This document shows positions 36,651 to 49,448 of a stretch of 64,000 nucleotides of DNA, piece by piece (the stretch's first letter is position 1; each line of letters opens with the position of its first letter). Location: assembly GCA_007922305.1 (NCBI GenBank), contig ML677334.1, forward strand, positions 22,279,915 through 22,343,914, read 5' to 3'. A model generated the notes under the pieces. That model was not told where the DNA came from, ran no database searches, and saw nothing but the letters and a program-made list of their open reading frames with translations. The translations under genes and the position numbers were made by a program. The DNA comes from Dermatemys mawii. Its lineage: Eukaryota; Chordata; Testudines; Dermatemydidae.

Positions 36651-37904
36651 CAGGGGTCAGCAACTTTTTAGAAGCGGTGTGCCAAGTCTTCATGTATTCA
36701 CTCTAATTTAAGGTTTTGCGTGCCGGTAATGCATTAACGTTTTTAGAAGGTCTCTTTCTGTAAGTCTATATATTATATAACTACACTATTGTCGTATGTA
36801 AGGTAAACAAGGTTTTCAGAATGTTTAAGAAGCTTCATTTAAAATTAAATTAAAATGATGATCTTATGCCACCAGCCTGCTCAGCCCGCTGCCAGCCTGG
36901 GGTTCCATTCACCTAGGCCTGTGGCAGGCTGAGAGGGGCCTGTGGCCAGCACCCCGGCTGGAAAGGGGCCAGCAGCCAGAACCCCAGACCGGCAGCAGGC
37001 TGAGCCTCTCAGCCCGCTGCCGGTCTGGAGTTCCATCCGCTGACTCCTGCCAGCCGGGATCCCGGCTGCTGGCCCTGCTCAGCCCACTGCTGGTCTGAGG
37101 TCCTATCCCTGTCCACAGAGAGTGGGTACCTACCTTCTCCCTGGTTCTGGCCCATTCTCTTCCTCTCCCTCAGCACTGAGCTGAAGGTGGGAGTAAACTG
37201 AGCCCAGGGCTGGGGGTGAAGGAGCAGGCTAGGGACTGGGGTGTAGGGTCTGTCCAGGAGCTAAAATGAGGGACGGGCCTCAAAGGTTAGGACAGGAGGT
37301 TTGGGTGAGGAGCACTTACCTGGGCAGCTCCCATTTGCAAGGGGTGCAGTTGGGAATGTGGGGGGGTCTGCAGGAGCTCTCGTTTGGTGCTCCGGTGGGG
37401 GTGGGGATGTGGGCTGCAAGAAGCAGGGCAGGGGTCTGGGAGGTGTGAGGGGTGCCAACGTTAGGGCAGAGGGCTGGATGTGTGTGAGGGAACTGTAGGG
37501 GTCAGGGCAGGAGCCTGGGGGTGTGGGCCGGGGTCCTGGGGGTGTTCACGGCAGGGGGATGGAGGGGATGTGCCCCAATTCAACCCCCTTCCCCAGGGCC
37601 CTGTCCCATTTTTACCCGGAGCAGTGCTGCAGCTCCATTGGTTTCTCCCTCTCCCCCTCCTCCTCCCTCCTCTCAAGGGCCATCAGCTGATTGGCCGGCA
37701 AGGAGGAAGAGGGGGAGGGGCAGAAAGCATGCTCTGCAAGAGGGCAGCAGCCGGCAGAGCAGGCTTCTTCCCCCGCAGGGGGCGTGGAGAAGAGGGGGAC
37801 AGGATTTTTAACTGCTTGCTGCCTGCCTGCCAGGCAGTTGGGTGCCACTAAAAATAGGCTCGCGTGCCATTCTTGGCACGCCTGCCATAGGTTGCCGACC
37901 CCTG
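36651..37904. mobile_element. hAT-type MITE, 1254 bp
   Basis: The ends CAGGGGTCAGCAAC and GTTGCCGACCCCTG are inverted repeats of the CAGGGGTCGGCAAC hAT type. They are flanked by an exact 8-bp duplication GGCTAGAG. The left 200 bases match a second, shorter copy at 47323-47632. The interior is GC-rich, with repeated CAGCCCGCTGCC phrases and no coding frame. Confidence 0.9.
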
Positions 37905-37912
37905 GGCTAGAG
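37905..37912. repeat. 8-bp target duplication (right) GGCTAGAG
   Basis: Exact copy of the octamer at 36643-36650. Confidence 0.85.
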
Positions 37913-40900
37913 GGAGCAAGTCACCATTCTCCTTCTGTCTAGGACTGTAATATCTTTAATGCATTCCTTCAGTCCTCTAATATGCATGATCTATAACAAC
38001 CCCAAACAATTTGATCAATAATTTCTTAGGGCTGGACTCTCAATGAAGCAGAGCCAGCACCTCCAAGAGAGAAGATTGTCCACTCCCCACTCCATTTTTG
38101 TTTTTTAAAGCAAGATACCCAGCACCGACATTCCTTGAGCCCTGTGGCCTGCACAAGCACTCCATAGGTCATAAATTTTGGCTCCTTTAATTGCGCTTGC
38201 TTTAGGGAATTTCAGCTCCTGGACACAAGTTTCCAGATCCCTGAAAGATTGGGCATAAAAGATATGGGGTTTGTCTCCCAGAAGGACTGTTTCAGTGTCC
38301 CAAAGAGGATGCTAAAAGGTACTTAGAATTGTGATTTCATAAAGAGCAGGACTAGACCTAGACTTGTCCTGTATTCAAATTTGGACAGCTCATCAGTCTA
38401 TTCCTGGAACCAAACAAACACTTAAACCCAAATCAGTCTAATGCTTGTGAAAGGCGCTGCTGGCACTAAAAGCAGCGAAGTCCTGTTTGTGCCACAAAAC
38501 AATTGTAGTACAGGTTGTACCTGCAGTGCACGTTCCCTACAATGTGCTTCCAACCTGACCAAGCAGAGGTTGTAAAGCAGGCTAGTTTCAACAACCCTTC
38601 AATTCTTTACTTGCAGCCCCCTCACAGCAGAGAAGACAAGTGAATGGTTGTCAGCACTTTTGTTTTTAAACATTACCCTCATCTCTGCCTCTATTACACT
38701 TATGTATTAAACACACTGACAATCTGCTGCATCAGTCAGAAGGAAACAGCCTGAGGCGTATACACAAGTTGGGGAGTGAGAGGACAGTGCATGTGCTGTG
38801 AATGTCATTTCAGCCAGATAGTTGTCCTTATTACAAGGGACAAAATAAGATTGCAGGGGAGTGCCCCACAGTTAGGGACCACTACAGATAAAATCCTTTC
38901 ATTGGGTTAATTCCATGAAGCTACTAAATGCCACTTGAAGATGGAAAGATGACTAATCTAAAAGTACGTAACAATATTTAGCATGAAAATCCCATATCCA
39001 GATAAGATCTGTTCCCTCAGAAAAAAATTTCTAACAATTTCTGGGTTAAGACAATGTCCCAAAAAAAACAAATACATGTTTCCTTGGATCATCCATCCAG
39101 GAACAGGCTGGACACAGAACAAAAAAATGATTTCATTAACAAGGGTATGTTGACTTCAGTGAGAAATGTGGATGTGCAAGTCACACAGTAAGTATGAGCC
39201 TATATTTTGTTTAAAACAGAAGAGAGAAAAGCATAGCACATCTTTTTCTGTGTAAAGGCACGATGAACAACAATCACACATACAGCACCTCGCACTCCAC
39301 CTAGGGACAGAGCTGTAAGATCCTGAAGTGTACCTATTACATTAGACAATACAAATTGATCAGTGCCACAACATTAATAGACTCAATCTCAGAATGAAAG
39401 TAAAAATACATCCCTCATCAATTCTGGTAAAAGTGGCTGCCTGTCATCATCACAGCAACCTCTATTGACACTTAGTGAGAGAACATCAGATGAACCAACT
39501 ATCAGACCATGCTAAGGATGGTTTCTCCTGTAGATAGCATTTATACATAAGAGTAGTGATGCCAAATGTGTGGGTCACAACCTCGGAGGGTTGTGGTGGA
39601 TCAAAAAGGAGAACGCAGATTTTTCAAAATGGGATTTTATCTATTGTAAAAATGGAAAGTTTCCCAGCACCTACTTCAATCAGATATATTTCTTGTATTC
39701 TGGAAAACTGTCACATGGTGTGATCAAACAGTGGTGGTGCAAGAGAATACACTGACATGCTAACCACATGGAGCTGGTGACATGAACATTACAAGAGATC
39801 TACTGAACTGGAGAACTGTAGTCTCCGTCATCCCTAAAATACGAGGACTCTGCTAGTTTCACAGTCACGTCCCCCACCTTACTTGCTTTTTATTAGCCAT
39901 TGAAAATGCCAATTACATAGTTACTAGCGACTCATGCCGAGCAGGAAAAAAGAATTGGAAGCTGTCCTGCAGGAGAACAAAGCTCCCTTCTGTTGGGATG
40001 GGCATGACCAGTTCAGTGATGTGCCACTTTTCACAGCCCTAGGAGAGCTTTGCTGAATCTGGCCATTTGATAGATATTATAAAAAAATTAAGTATCCATA
40101 ATGGGGTTTCATGCATTTGGATATTCAAAGGAGCCTAAAGGGGTATGAATAGCTATCCAATTAACCCTACTGGAAATCTCCTGAGACAGAAAGCAGAACT
40201 ACACAAGCCTGTCAAAAGCTTTATAAAACTGTTAAAAACAAGTTGTCAACATCACATGTCAAAATAGACAAAGTAAATATCCTGAAACCAAACTCTAAAT
40301 AAGTTCTCAAGCAGCATTTTCCTTACTTTGCCGACCTGTGAATTTCACTCAGCACTGATGAAAATATTTTGCCAGCTTCCATGTGTGGTGAAATCAACAT
40401 TTACTGATAATCCAATCCTTTTAAGTCTAATTATAACAATACCTTCCTATTTGGGTTTCTCTACACTTAAAATGAATGGCATTTTAAAATGTCTTAACTA
40501 AGAATGTCTTAAATACCACTTAGGGATAACCATAACCTGTTCATAGTTTAAAAAAATTAAAAACAAAACCTACGACTGGCTGTATCTATACTAGGTGCTA
40601 ATTAAAATATGTTTAGTTAGCACTAGAACTGGTTTGCGTTCTCAATGCAAAAAGAATTAATTTTTCACACAAATTGTGAAAAAGCCAAACATTTCAAAAC
40701 CTGAAGATGCCAGGAGGGAAAATGTGTGTTTTTCCTCACCTTTTTATAAAGGCAGCTCTAGTGATCACATTTTAAAGCACCACTCTGTTTCCCAGGATAG
40801 GCAAACTCTTCAGTTATATTCCCCATGAGCAGAACTGGTCCAGCACAAAGCTCCTGCAACAAGCCTAGTAACTCTGGCTGAAACTCAGTAAAATAAGTGG

Positions 40901-42599
40901 TGTTTGTTCCTGTCTAGACAATTCTTAGCCTACAGAAATAGTAATCAATCTATGGCTCTGTGCCAGAAAGGCTACAAATCAGCTTTTTAAAATTTAGTCA
41001 CTTTTCTTCTTAAGAATAAACCTGTTTACCATGAAATCTGAATTTAATACAAAATATTTTAAGGCCTAAACTACTTATCTCCTAAAATATTTAAAATTAA
41101 ATCTGCTGGGTCCATAAGACCCTATCACAAACTGAGTTTAAGGCTGCTTTTTCTCTATAAAGAAAGGATTAGGGAGAAGACATCTAATTTTTGAGATCTA
41201 GGTTTATAAAATGACACTATGTCATTTACTGTATTAAGAGCTTGACCCTGTGTGGCCATGCTACTGGGTGTGCGACCCAGCCTCCGATTCCAAGAGATAC
41301 CACCATGTACCTCATCAGGATCATCTACTGAGCCCACCTGGGTGGTCTCATACTCCTCGTTTATAGCTTATCTCTATCTCAACTCTGATTGGCTCAGTTC
41401 TCAAAATTATGAATATTTTGTCTCCGCCCACCAGGGAAACTTACTCTCCAGCTTATGGAAAAACAATGACCCACCCAGTAACTACCAGCTTTACTCCTGG
41501 ATGGTTCTGAGACCTTCAAGTAAATGGCCTTGTGCCAACTCCATGCATGTGTACATAGAGATACAAACAAAGAGAAATCCAGGCGTTTCCTCCCCTCTCT
41601 CTCTAAATAAATGAAGTACTGCCATGCAAAAGGCATGTGGGTTACCAGAGCAGAAGTCTTGAATTGTTGTTTGTTCTTTGTTTGTTTGTTTTTTTGCGGG
41701 GGGGGGGGGCATGGGAGTTACACACCAAGGGAGAAGGAGCAGAGTGTGTGCAACCAGAAAGAGGCAATACTGGTATCAAAGCAGGACTCTGGGAAGAAGG
41801 GATAGCATTCATCAGAGTGCAGCCACCAGTGTTGACTTCAACACCTGGGGATTGTCAAAAAAGATCCTATCTGGGAATATTAAGAAATTCCTGTATGCGT
41901 TAAAAGATTAAAAAAAAAAGGAACATGTGCCAAATGGAAACACTGCAACAAAAAGATGTCAGGGCTGGTTGTCAGAATGAAATACCACTATGAAAAACAC
42001 TCCTCAGAAGGCAACAATTTTGAGAATGATAATGTGGACATGACAGAACAATCTGGATCAGCTGGCTAGTACGTTTACTTTTGCACCATTCTTATGGACG
42101 GCCTTCCATGCCATAAAGTTGTGTTCTGGCGAGACTGCTTATGAATAAAGCTAAGATTTTGGCACAGTCACAGAAAATGAGAATCTGTGACCGACTCATG
42201 GCCTTACTCATAAATTTCAAAAATGTTTGTGCTCACAATATAATTGGCATGTTAGTTTGTTCTGGAAGCATTTCTCAGCTACATTTTTACTGTTATGGCT
42301 ACACTTCTGAAATGATTTTTTTATTGCTCAGTATAAACAAACATCCAAGGTGAAGACCTCCTCTTCAAAAGAAAAGTGGTATTAGGCATTTATGAATTTT
42401 AACTTAAAAAAATTCTTCAAGTTGTTTGGTATCTCCCTAAAGATGGCTTAAATAGATTTAGATAATCCTTATGATTAATTATTTCCCCTCTAAAACAGGA
42501 TTTAGAATAAACTATCATTTAAACTGAGGCACAAACAGCTGTAGTGGAATGTATCCTTCATATACAATCTCTTATTTTTTAAAGCAATGCACTGACTAA
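37913..42599. other. Intergenic, nothing recognised
   Basis: About 4.7 kb without a supported gene or bounded repeat. A G13 run lies at 41697-41710. Short open frames near 41.2-41.9 kb on both strands do not resemble proteins. Confidence 0.5.
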
Positions 42600-43130
42600 T
42601 GCTCTGTGAGTGAGAGTGACTTACCATTGTGTGTCAGGGTCCAGCTTAACATATGGGGTGATGAATGTCCATCATCAGCAATGTCTACAACTTCAGAGTC
42701 ATCTACAGGTACCACCAGAGGTGCTGCAATTAAACATCAGACAACAAAATTACCTGTATCCAAAAGACTTTATCATCATCATCATCCAGTATGAACTCAT
42801 CCAGGATTTTAATCAGAACCAGTAAATTCCAGCAAGACTCCAAAAAAAAGATCTTTTGGTTAATTTACTCAACAAATTCTCCTTTTTGTCTTGTTCAGAA
42901 CAAACATTTAATTGACCTGATTCAATCATTACGACCAAGCTACTGCTGGATACAGTGTATGAGAAGGAGATTGAACAAATGTGCAAAAAGCATTGACAAG
43001 AAATTCATCAATCACTATTGACAGAGCAATGTACACTGTGATCCAATAAGTGCTTGTGTGACAACAGAAGATGGGATTGTCTGTCTTACAGAAACAATTC
43101 TTAAATCTGGAAATGCTCACTGCGACACTT
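42600..43130 (+). pseudogene. hAT transposase pseudogene, N-terminal part
   Basis: Shifted frames on the plus strand spell segments such as TSESSTGTTRGAAI, LLLDTVYEKEIEQMCKK and CLCDNRRWDCLSYRN. They follow the order of the domain before the DDE core in vertebrate hAT transposases (the NKLLDxVYExE and DP.CACVTTEEG.V.LTET regions). There are many frameshifts and stops. The match stops near 43130 and the C-terminal part resumes near 45740. Confidence 0.5.
42770..42788 (+). repeat. ATC trinucleotide microsatellite
   Basis: Short run of ATC units (TATCATCATCATCATCC). Confidence 0.8.
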
Positions 43131-43793
43131 CCTCAAGGAACCCAGAATCATTAGCCATTGTGTTAACCCTCAGCCTCATCAAGGGAGAGCATTGCAGCTG
43201 TTAAGCTTCATGTCAGCTCTCTGAGACTCCAGCCTGTCTGCCTTGCCAGCAAAACTCTTCCTGCCTGTGCCACTCTAACCTTGCCCTGCACATAACACCC
43301 AGTGAACTCCAGTTCCTGAATTCCCCAGCAATGTCACTATAGTGCTCAGTCTCTATCACTGAACACTCAAGGAAATTGTGTGCTGTCTCCAAAGAGAGTG
43401 TATACACCTACCTGTTAGGTTAGCTGAGCATTCACTCTTATACTTCAATACAACAGCACGGAGATGGGTTATAGTAAAACTAAGAACAAATTTATTAAAG
43501 AACAGATCTAACAAGAGTGAAAGAGACAGGAATGGTTACAAACAAAACAACCCACCCTTTCTAGTGAGTAAAAATTTTAGCAACTTGCAACCTTTGCCTG
43601 CAGGCCCAGGGATCCAACTTTCACTGAATCAGAGGGTGTGGTCCCCTTTGTTCCCTATGTGATAGATAACCAACACGTCTTTTTACTCTCCTTCTATTTC
43701 CCCAAAGTCAATAATCTTTGCTTCAAGAGCCAGGAAGACTTCTTGGGGATGCAGACTCTTTCCCCTGGTGTGCTCACTTAACTCTTGATTATG
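43131..43793. other. Insertion within hAT pseudogene, possible LTR sequence
   Basis: This begins the 2.6-kb block that separates the two halves of the hAT transposase. The minus strand here looks like an LTR or leader sequence, but no boundary or coding motif confirms it. Confidence 0.3.
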
Positions 43794-44015
43794 TAGGGCT
43801 GTCAAGCAATTCAAAAAATTAATCACGATTAATCATGCTGATAACAATAGACTACATAGAATGTTAAACAATAATAGAAAAACATCCAAAATATGTAATA
43901 TATTTCAGTGGGTATTCTATTGTTTAACAGTGCGATTAAAGCTGCGATTACTTTAATTGCAGTTAATTTTTTTGAGTTAATCACATGAGTTGACAGCAAT
44001 TAATCGACAGCCCTA
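43794..44015. mobile_element. hAT-type MITE (TAGGGCTGTC family), copy 1
   Basis: It starts TAGGGCTGTCAAGCAATTC and ends ATTAATCGACAGCCCTA, an inverted pair. The interior consists of AT-rich ATTAATCGCGATTAAT-like palindromes and TGTTTAACAGTGCGATTAA, as in the second copy at 45127-45723. Confidence 0.75.
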
Positions 44016-45118
44016 CTCATATGTAAATGTACTTTTATCAAGCAATGATATTTGGGACCAGCATGTCACCAATTTACATATAATACCTTACAGGATACCT
44101 TACAGCAGAATGTTGAGAAACAGTGATGTGTCAAGCCTGATAATGTAATAAGGGGCCTGGACTTGACTCTCAGCCTATGGACTTAGCAGATGGCTGCAGG
44201 TTATACTATGTTCAGCCACCATAAGTTGGAAACAAGAAAACTATAGTCAGGCGAATTCAGCCTTGATGTAGGCAAGCAAATAGAAAAGTACAGGGGTAGA
44301 TACATATATTTACAAAGTCATGAGAACGGGAAGAGAATGAACAAGCTAGCCTTTGAGTTTCTGCAGCTTCTTCCTGATAATAAGAAGTATAAGGTTTTGC
44401 TGTTGCAAATGTATTTCACTAACAAAGTATACAGATAAGTAGACCTTCAGAAATTCTTACTAACTTTGAAAAATACAAAAGTTAATGGGTAGGCAATCTT
44501 AGGCATGTGAATGACGTTTTAGTGAAAATGAGTGTTTAGTGTTTTTGCATAGGTATGCTTTGAGTAAAATAATTGGATAAGGTATTGATAAGAAGAACTC
44601 TTATTTTAACGATATAATGAGCCTCAGGAAACACACTCCTTGGATCTTAACTCTGGGATACTGCTCAAGACCAGAGCTGGAAGGATTTTTAACCCCTGCA
44701 GGACTGGACTGTGTGGAAGCTGGAGCCTTGGAAGAGATTGACACCTGACTGGCCATTGGGAGTCATCAGTCTGTTTTACGGGGAGCGGTGAGTATTAGAT
44801 ACTTGGTGTGTGTATTCTGTTGATTGATTGTTAATTGCTAATAAATACATGTACATATTTAAGAATATTTTCTGTGTGAGAGAGGCTTCTTTACTGGGAC
44901 AAGATCCCATTAACCTGTAGAGGGCCATTGGGCCCTGGAAAGGGGGTAGGAACCCCAAAGTTGTGTGGGTAACGATATGTGGGCCTTCTGCCAGTTGGCA
45001 TTGAGGAGCTCGTAGAATTACATTCATCCAGCAGAATACTTAAAAGTAGTAGCAGTAAAAGCGGTAAACTATGAACAATAATTCAAGTGTGAAGGCAATA
45101 GCTTTGTCATGGGTAATG
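44016..45118. other. Possible LTR/ERV leader remnant
   Basis: Around 44830-44960 the plus strand has GCTAATAAATACATGTACAT followed by TTTCTGTGTGAGAGAGGCTT and AGATCCCATTAACCTGTAGA. This looks like an R/U5 boundary of a retroviral LTR. No repeat partner or coding sequence was found. Confidence 0.25.
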
Positions 45119-45731
45119 CTGCAAATAGGGCTGTCAAGCAATTAAAATATTAACTGTGATTAATCTCACTGTTAATAATAGAATACCATTTATTTAAATA
45201 ATTTTGTACATTTTCAAATATATTGATTTCAATTACAACACAGAATACAAAGTGTACAGTGCTCACTTTATATGTATTTTTGATTACAAGTATTTGCACT
45301 GTAAAAAAAAATAGTATTTTTCAATGCGCCTCATACAAGTACTGTCATGCAATCTTTTTATCATGAAAGTTGAACTTACGAATGTAGAATTATGTACAAA
45401 TGAAACTGCATTAAAAAATAAGAGTGTAAAATGTTAGAGCCTGCAAGTCTATTCAGTCCTACTTCTTATTGCGCTTTCACAACAAAGCGATTGCACTACA
45501 GTACTTGTCTGAGGTGAATTTAAAAATACTATTTTTTATTTATCATTTTTACAGTGCAAATATTTCAATTACAACACAGAATACAATATATATGAAATGA
45601 AGAAAAAAATCCAAAATATTCAAACAATAGAATACCAATTAAAATGTATTAACAGTGCGATTAATCACAATTAATTTTTTACTCATTATTAATTTTTTTG
45701 ACTGTAATTAATTGGCAGCCCTACTGCAAAT
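45119..45731. mobile_element. hAT-type MITE (TAGGGCTGTC family), copy 2, with target duplication
   Basis: The octamer CTGCAAAT occurs at 45119-45126 and again at 45724-45731. Between them lies an element starting AGGGCTGTCAAGC and ending GGCAGCCCTA. The interior contains an inverted pair: TTTCAATTACAACACAGAAT in direct form, with matching AT-rich blocks of the first copy at both ends. Confidence 0.85.
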
Positions 45732-45739
45732 GTAATAAA

Positions 45740-46700
45740 TGTGAGAAGAAATCTAAAAAAAGATAATTAAGGGAACCTGAAACTTATAGCAGAGGGATGC
45801 AGTGCTAATTTTATGCACCTTTTAGCCAAAGATGTAACTACAATTCCAGACATAAAGGAAAAGGCTGCTGAAATTGAAAAATCTTTCCATAACAGTCACT
45901 TCACTTCAGCATTGCTGAAGGGAACAGGAGGAACCATACTAATTAGCTTCAAAGATGTATAATAGAATTCAGCAGCTGACTGTTTTGAGCTATTTATTAA
46001 AACCTGGCCTATTCTGATGACAATTTGTGAAGAAAATCACCACAAAATAGAATAGATGGAACTTTCACAACCAAATTAATCAACATCAGACTAAAGAGAA
46101 AAGTAGAAGATGTCATAATATACCGAATCCTATTTCCATAGCCTTGGACAAACTGTAGAAAGATTGCTGCTGTATTGCTGATGCTGCTGAAATTTGTCAA
46201 GAACATCAAGAGACATTGAAGAATGAAATACCCAACAACAGAGTCACCTTGCAGGCAGTAAAGAAGTGGATGGGTCAAGTACTTATTCCACCTCATTTTA
46301 TTGCCAATATTCTCAACCCAAAGTACCAGAGTGGATTCCTAACTGATGAACAAGATGCTGCGGCTATGACTCGCCCATCTATTAGTCACCCATAATAAAT
46401 GTCAGTGCTGGAGGCGAATCGTTCAAGCAATACCTGTTTGCTGGCGATAATTACTTTAAAGAAAGTCACACCACTGAACTGGTGGAAGTCACTAGCTAAG
46501 CACCTGGTAAAAAGACTCTGTGACATGTTAAACCAGTTTTGACAGCAGTAGCATCTTCTGCAGGCACAGAAAGAGTATTTTCTTCATTTGGACTAATTCA
46601 TTCAATGTTGAGAAATAGATTGGGAGTTGGGGAAAAAGAGCAGGAAAACTTGTCATGCTTTGCCAGCCTATGAATAGAAAACAACAAGGAAGGGAATGAA
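45740..46700 (+). pseudogene. hAT transposase pseudogene, C-terminal part
   Basis: Broken plus-strand frames include VKDVTTIPDIKEKAAEIEKS near 45830, SFKQYLFAGDNYFKESHT near 46420, and TAVASSAGTERVFSSFGLIH followed by SMLRNRLGV near 46535-46620. The last is the hAT C-terminal dimerisation domain (SSAxxERVFSxxG). Numerous stops interrupt it. Together with 42600-43130 it looks like one element split by later insertions. Confidence 0.7.
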
Positions 46701-47314
46701 ATCTACTAGTTTTAAAAATTTACAGTATAGAAGTCTCTTAAATTATGTAGGCTTTCATTTTCCAGAGACTTAGGCAAATAGGAATATAATCTCCAGTCAC
46801 TTTCACGTATGCATATTTTCTCAGGCTGATGTGAAATAGTTAATCTCTCTGTTCCATTAATAACTCATTTAGTTGTGAAACATGTTTTGATAAGAGATGT
46901 TTATGTATCCAAAACATTTAAGGTTGTTTTGTTTAATCAAAATAATTTTCATATGCTGTTGTGCATGTTTAAGTAAATTCCCATTACCATCCTAATGCAG
47001 CTTGGCACAAATCAGCAAAATGTTAATTATCTAGTAAATAAGCAATATATCATTCACCATTTTCTAACATACTAAAAATGTACAATTAATAAGAATCTGA
47101 AAATATTAAGCTACATCATTGCTTAAATGTATAGTTACAGTGTACGCTTCTAGGCAGCAAAAAAGATGTACCAAAGCTAATGTAATGACTCTATTTAGCT
47201 GTAAATCAACATATTTTAAGGGTTATATCAGCCAATGGGAATGCACTTTTCTTTATCAAATAACTGAACTACAACTGGAAAAGCGCATTAAAACTGATTA
47301 TTTAAATCAGCTTG
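46701..47314. other. Intergenic, nothing recognised
   Basis: AT-rich sequence downstream of the hAT pseudogene, perhaps its old 3' side. No right terminus could be identified. Confidence 0.45.
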
Positions 47315-47640
47315 ATTTAAATCAGGGATTGGTAACCTTTCAGAAGTGGTGTGCCAAGTTTTCATTTATTCACTCTAATTTAAGGTTTTGGGTGCCAGTA
47401 ATAAATTTTAACATTTTTAGAAGGTCTCTTTCTATAAGTCTTTAATATGTAACTAAACTATTGTTGTACGTAAAGTAAGTAAGATTTTTAAAATGTTTAA
47501 GAAACTTCACTTAAAATTAAATTAAAATGCAGAGTTCTCTGGACCGATGACCAAGACCCAGGCAGTATGAGTGCCACTGAAAATCAGCTCACGTGCCGCC
47601 TTTGGCACATGTGCCATAGGTTGCCTACCCCAATTTAAAT
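47315..47640. mobile_element. hAT-type MITE, short copy, with target duplication
   Basis: ATTTAAAT (47315-47322) and ATTTAAAT (47633-47640) flank an element starting CAGGGATTGGTAACC and ending GGTTGCCTACCCCA. It shares AAGGTTTTG, AGAAGGTCTCTTTCT and TTTAAAATTAAATTAAAATG-type phrases with the 1254-bp copy at 36651. It is an internal-deletion relative of that copy. Confidence 0.85.
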
Positions 47641-47664
47641 CAATCCACCCTGTTCATCAGGGAT

Positions 47665-47775
47665 GAGACACTGATCTTTAGCAAGTCAGTTATTTCTGTG
47701 CTTCAATTTTCCCAATCTGTAAAGTAGTGGTAATGTTTATACCTCTTTGTAAAGCCTTTGAAACAAAAAGCACTT
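47665..47775 (+). repeat. MIR-like SINE fragment
   Basis: TTTAGCAAGTCAGTTATTTC, CAATTTTCCCAATCTGTAAA and TTTGTAAAGCCTTTGAAAC follow the MIR consensus order. Confidence 0.6.
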
Positions 47776-48139
47776 CCCCACTGCTAAATATCACTGTGGT
47801 CATTTGTTGGCTTTATTAGAGTAATAAGCCATGCAACAGCATTCCAGAGAGTATGTGTGGAAAGGACAATTGGATGAGAATAAAACAAGCTTTGTTTGCA
47901 TGCTTGCCTTCCGGCCAGCCACTATCTGCCATTAGACTCTGATACTTTACACTGGTATGACTTGATCTGCTAGCAGCTCTGTGTTACATTCCTGGAGCTG
48001 TTGTGGATTTACAAAGATGAAAAGCAACGCCTACATGAGCAGGCTTACAGTGCTAGTGGAAGTACTGTACGTTTAGCCCCACATGTTCCTCAGAAACCTA
48101 TCAATGAAGATGCTGAGCAGCTTAAGGGCATGTCCACAC

Positions 48140-48930
48140 CCTTGGCGTAGCCAGGTTCTAAGGTCAGGGGGAACAAGCACCAAAAAAAAAAAGCCACTTC
48201 CAACCCCCCATTCCCTGGTATGGTGCTGGGCTGGCCCTGCCCCATAAGGGGCAGGGCCTTGGGTGGAAGGGGAGGGGCTGGGGGCCAGAGCCAGCCCCAG
48301 CTCACCCTATACCAATAAGTCCCTGCCCTCCACTCCCTTTCCCCCTGGGTAGCCACAGCAGAGCCTCCCACAGTGGTTTAAAGGGCCTCGGGCAGCAGTG
48401 GCGGCTGAGCCCTGGGCCCTTTAAATAGCCCACCGAACCCCAGCTAACCCCAGAGCTCTTTAAAGGACTGGTGTGGCAAAGACGGCTATTTAAAGGACCG
48501 GGGCGGCAAAGGCAGGGAAGCCCCAGGTCCTTTAAATAGCCCACGGAGCCCCCCACTATCCCAGGGCTCTGGGAGCTATTTAAAAGTGCCGAGGCTCCCC
48601 TTGCCTCTGCTGTCCCGGTCCTTTAAATAGCCGCCGGAGCCCTGGGGAAGCGGTAGCTATTTAAAGGACAGAAAGGAAGAGACAGCGGGAGCCCTGAACC
48701 TTTAAATAGTCTCCAGAGCTCTGCCACTGCTATCCCAGTGCTCCAGCAGCGGGGCTCTGTAAGCAATTCAAAGGGCCTGGGGCTCCAGCCACTGCTTGGA
48801 AACCCAGGCCCTTTAAATTGCAGCCTGAGGAAGCCAAGGGCCCTGATGTGCCTCTGGAGAGGCGCCACTTGTAGAATTCTGGGCTCGGGTGCACGGCCGC
48901 TCCCTCTGATTCCCCCCAGCTACTCTACTG
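48140..48930. mobile_element. hAT-type element (GGCGTAGCCAGG family), 791 bp
   Basis: It starts CCTTGGCGTAGCCAGG and ends CCCCAGCTACTCTACTG. Flanking octamers GTCCACAC and ATCCACAC match at seven of eight positions. The same family occurs at 52931-53318. The interior contains alternating CCTTTAAATAGCC and GGCTATTTAAAGG blocks. Confidence 0.75.
48415..48825. repeat. TTTAAATAG inverted minisatellite-like array
   Basis: About nine copies of CCTTTAAATAG or its complement CTATTTAAAGG alternate in orientation. They are separated by GC-rich CCGGAGCCC-like spacers, inside the 48140-48930 hAT element. Adjacent opposite copies can pair as hairpins. Confidence 0.7.
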
Positions 48931-49448
48931 ATCCACACTACAGTCTTAAGTCACCTTACATTAGGTCGACCTACAGCCACCACAGGAATTACTGTGGACT
49001 TGTCTACACTGGCAATTAACAACCTGCAACTTTCTCACTCAGGGGAGGGAAGCCAGTTGCAGCACTGTACAGTGCCAGTGCAAACAGTGCATCAGCGCTG
49101 GGAGCTGCGCCCCTTGCTGAGGTAGACTTCTTAGAGCTTTCTCCCAGTACTGTGCCACGACCACATAAGGTATATTAAAGTGCTGCCCCGGCAGTGCTTT
49201 AGCATTGCCGGTGTAGACTAACCCTGTGGTGTCTGATGTCCACACTACCCTCCTTTTCTCCATGGTGCATGTCCTCACCAGGAGCGCTTCCACCGACTGA
49301 AGAGGGGGCAGGGGGAGGGATCTGGGAGCCAGGGCACTCAGTGCCAAGCCAAGTTTGGGGGGGGGCAGCTACCCATGGCTTCTTGCTTTTGGCAGAGAGA
49401 TCTGTGCCTGAAGTGCAAGCAGCTGGCTGCTGGGCTGAGGTCAGCTTT

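Noticed and set aside
37480..37851. GC-rich open frames around 37.3-37.9 kb
   Set aside because: They lie inside the non-coding interior of a hAT MITE, and several frames are open at once because of base composition.
44016..45118. Definite LTR retrotransposon
   Set aside because: Polyadenylation-like and leader-like phrases are present, but no paired LTR, binding site or coding remnant could be shown. Listed only as a weak possibility.
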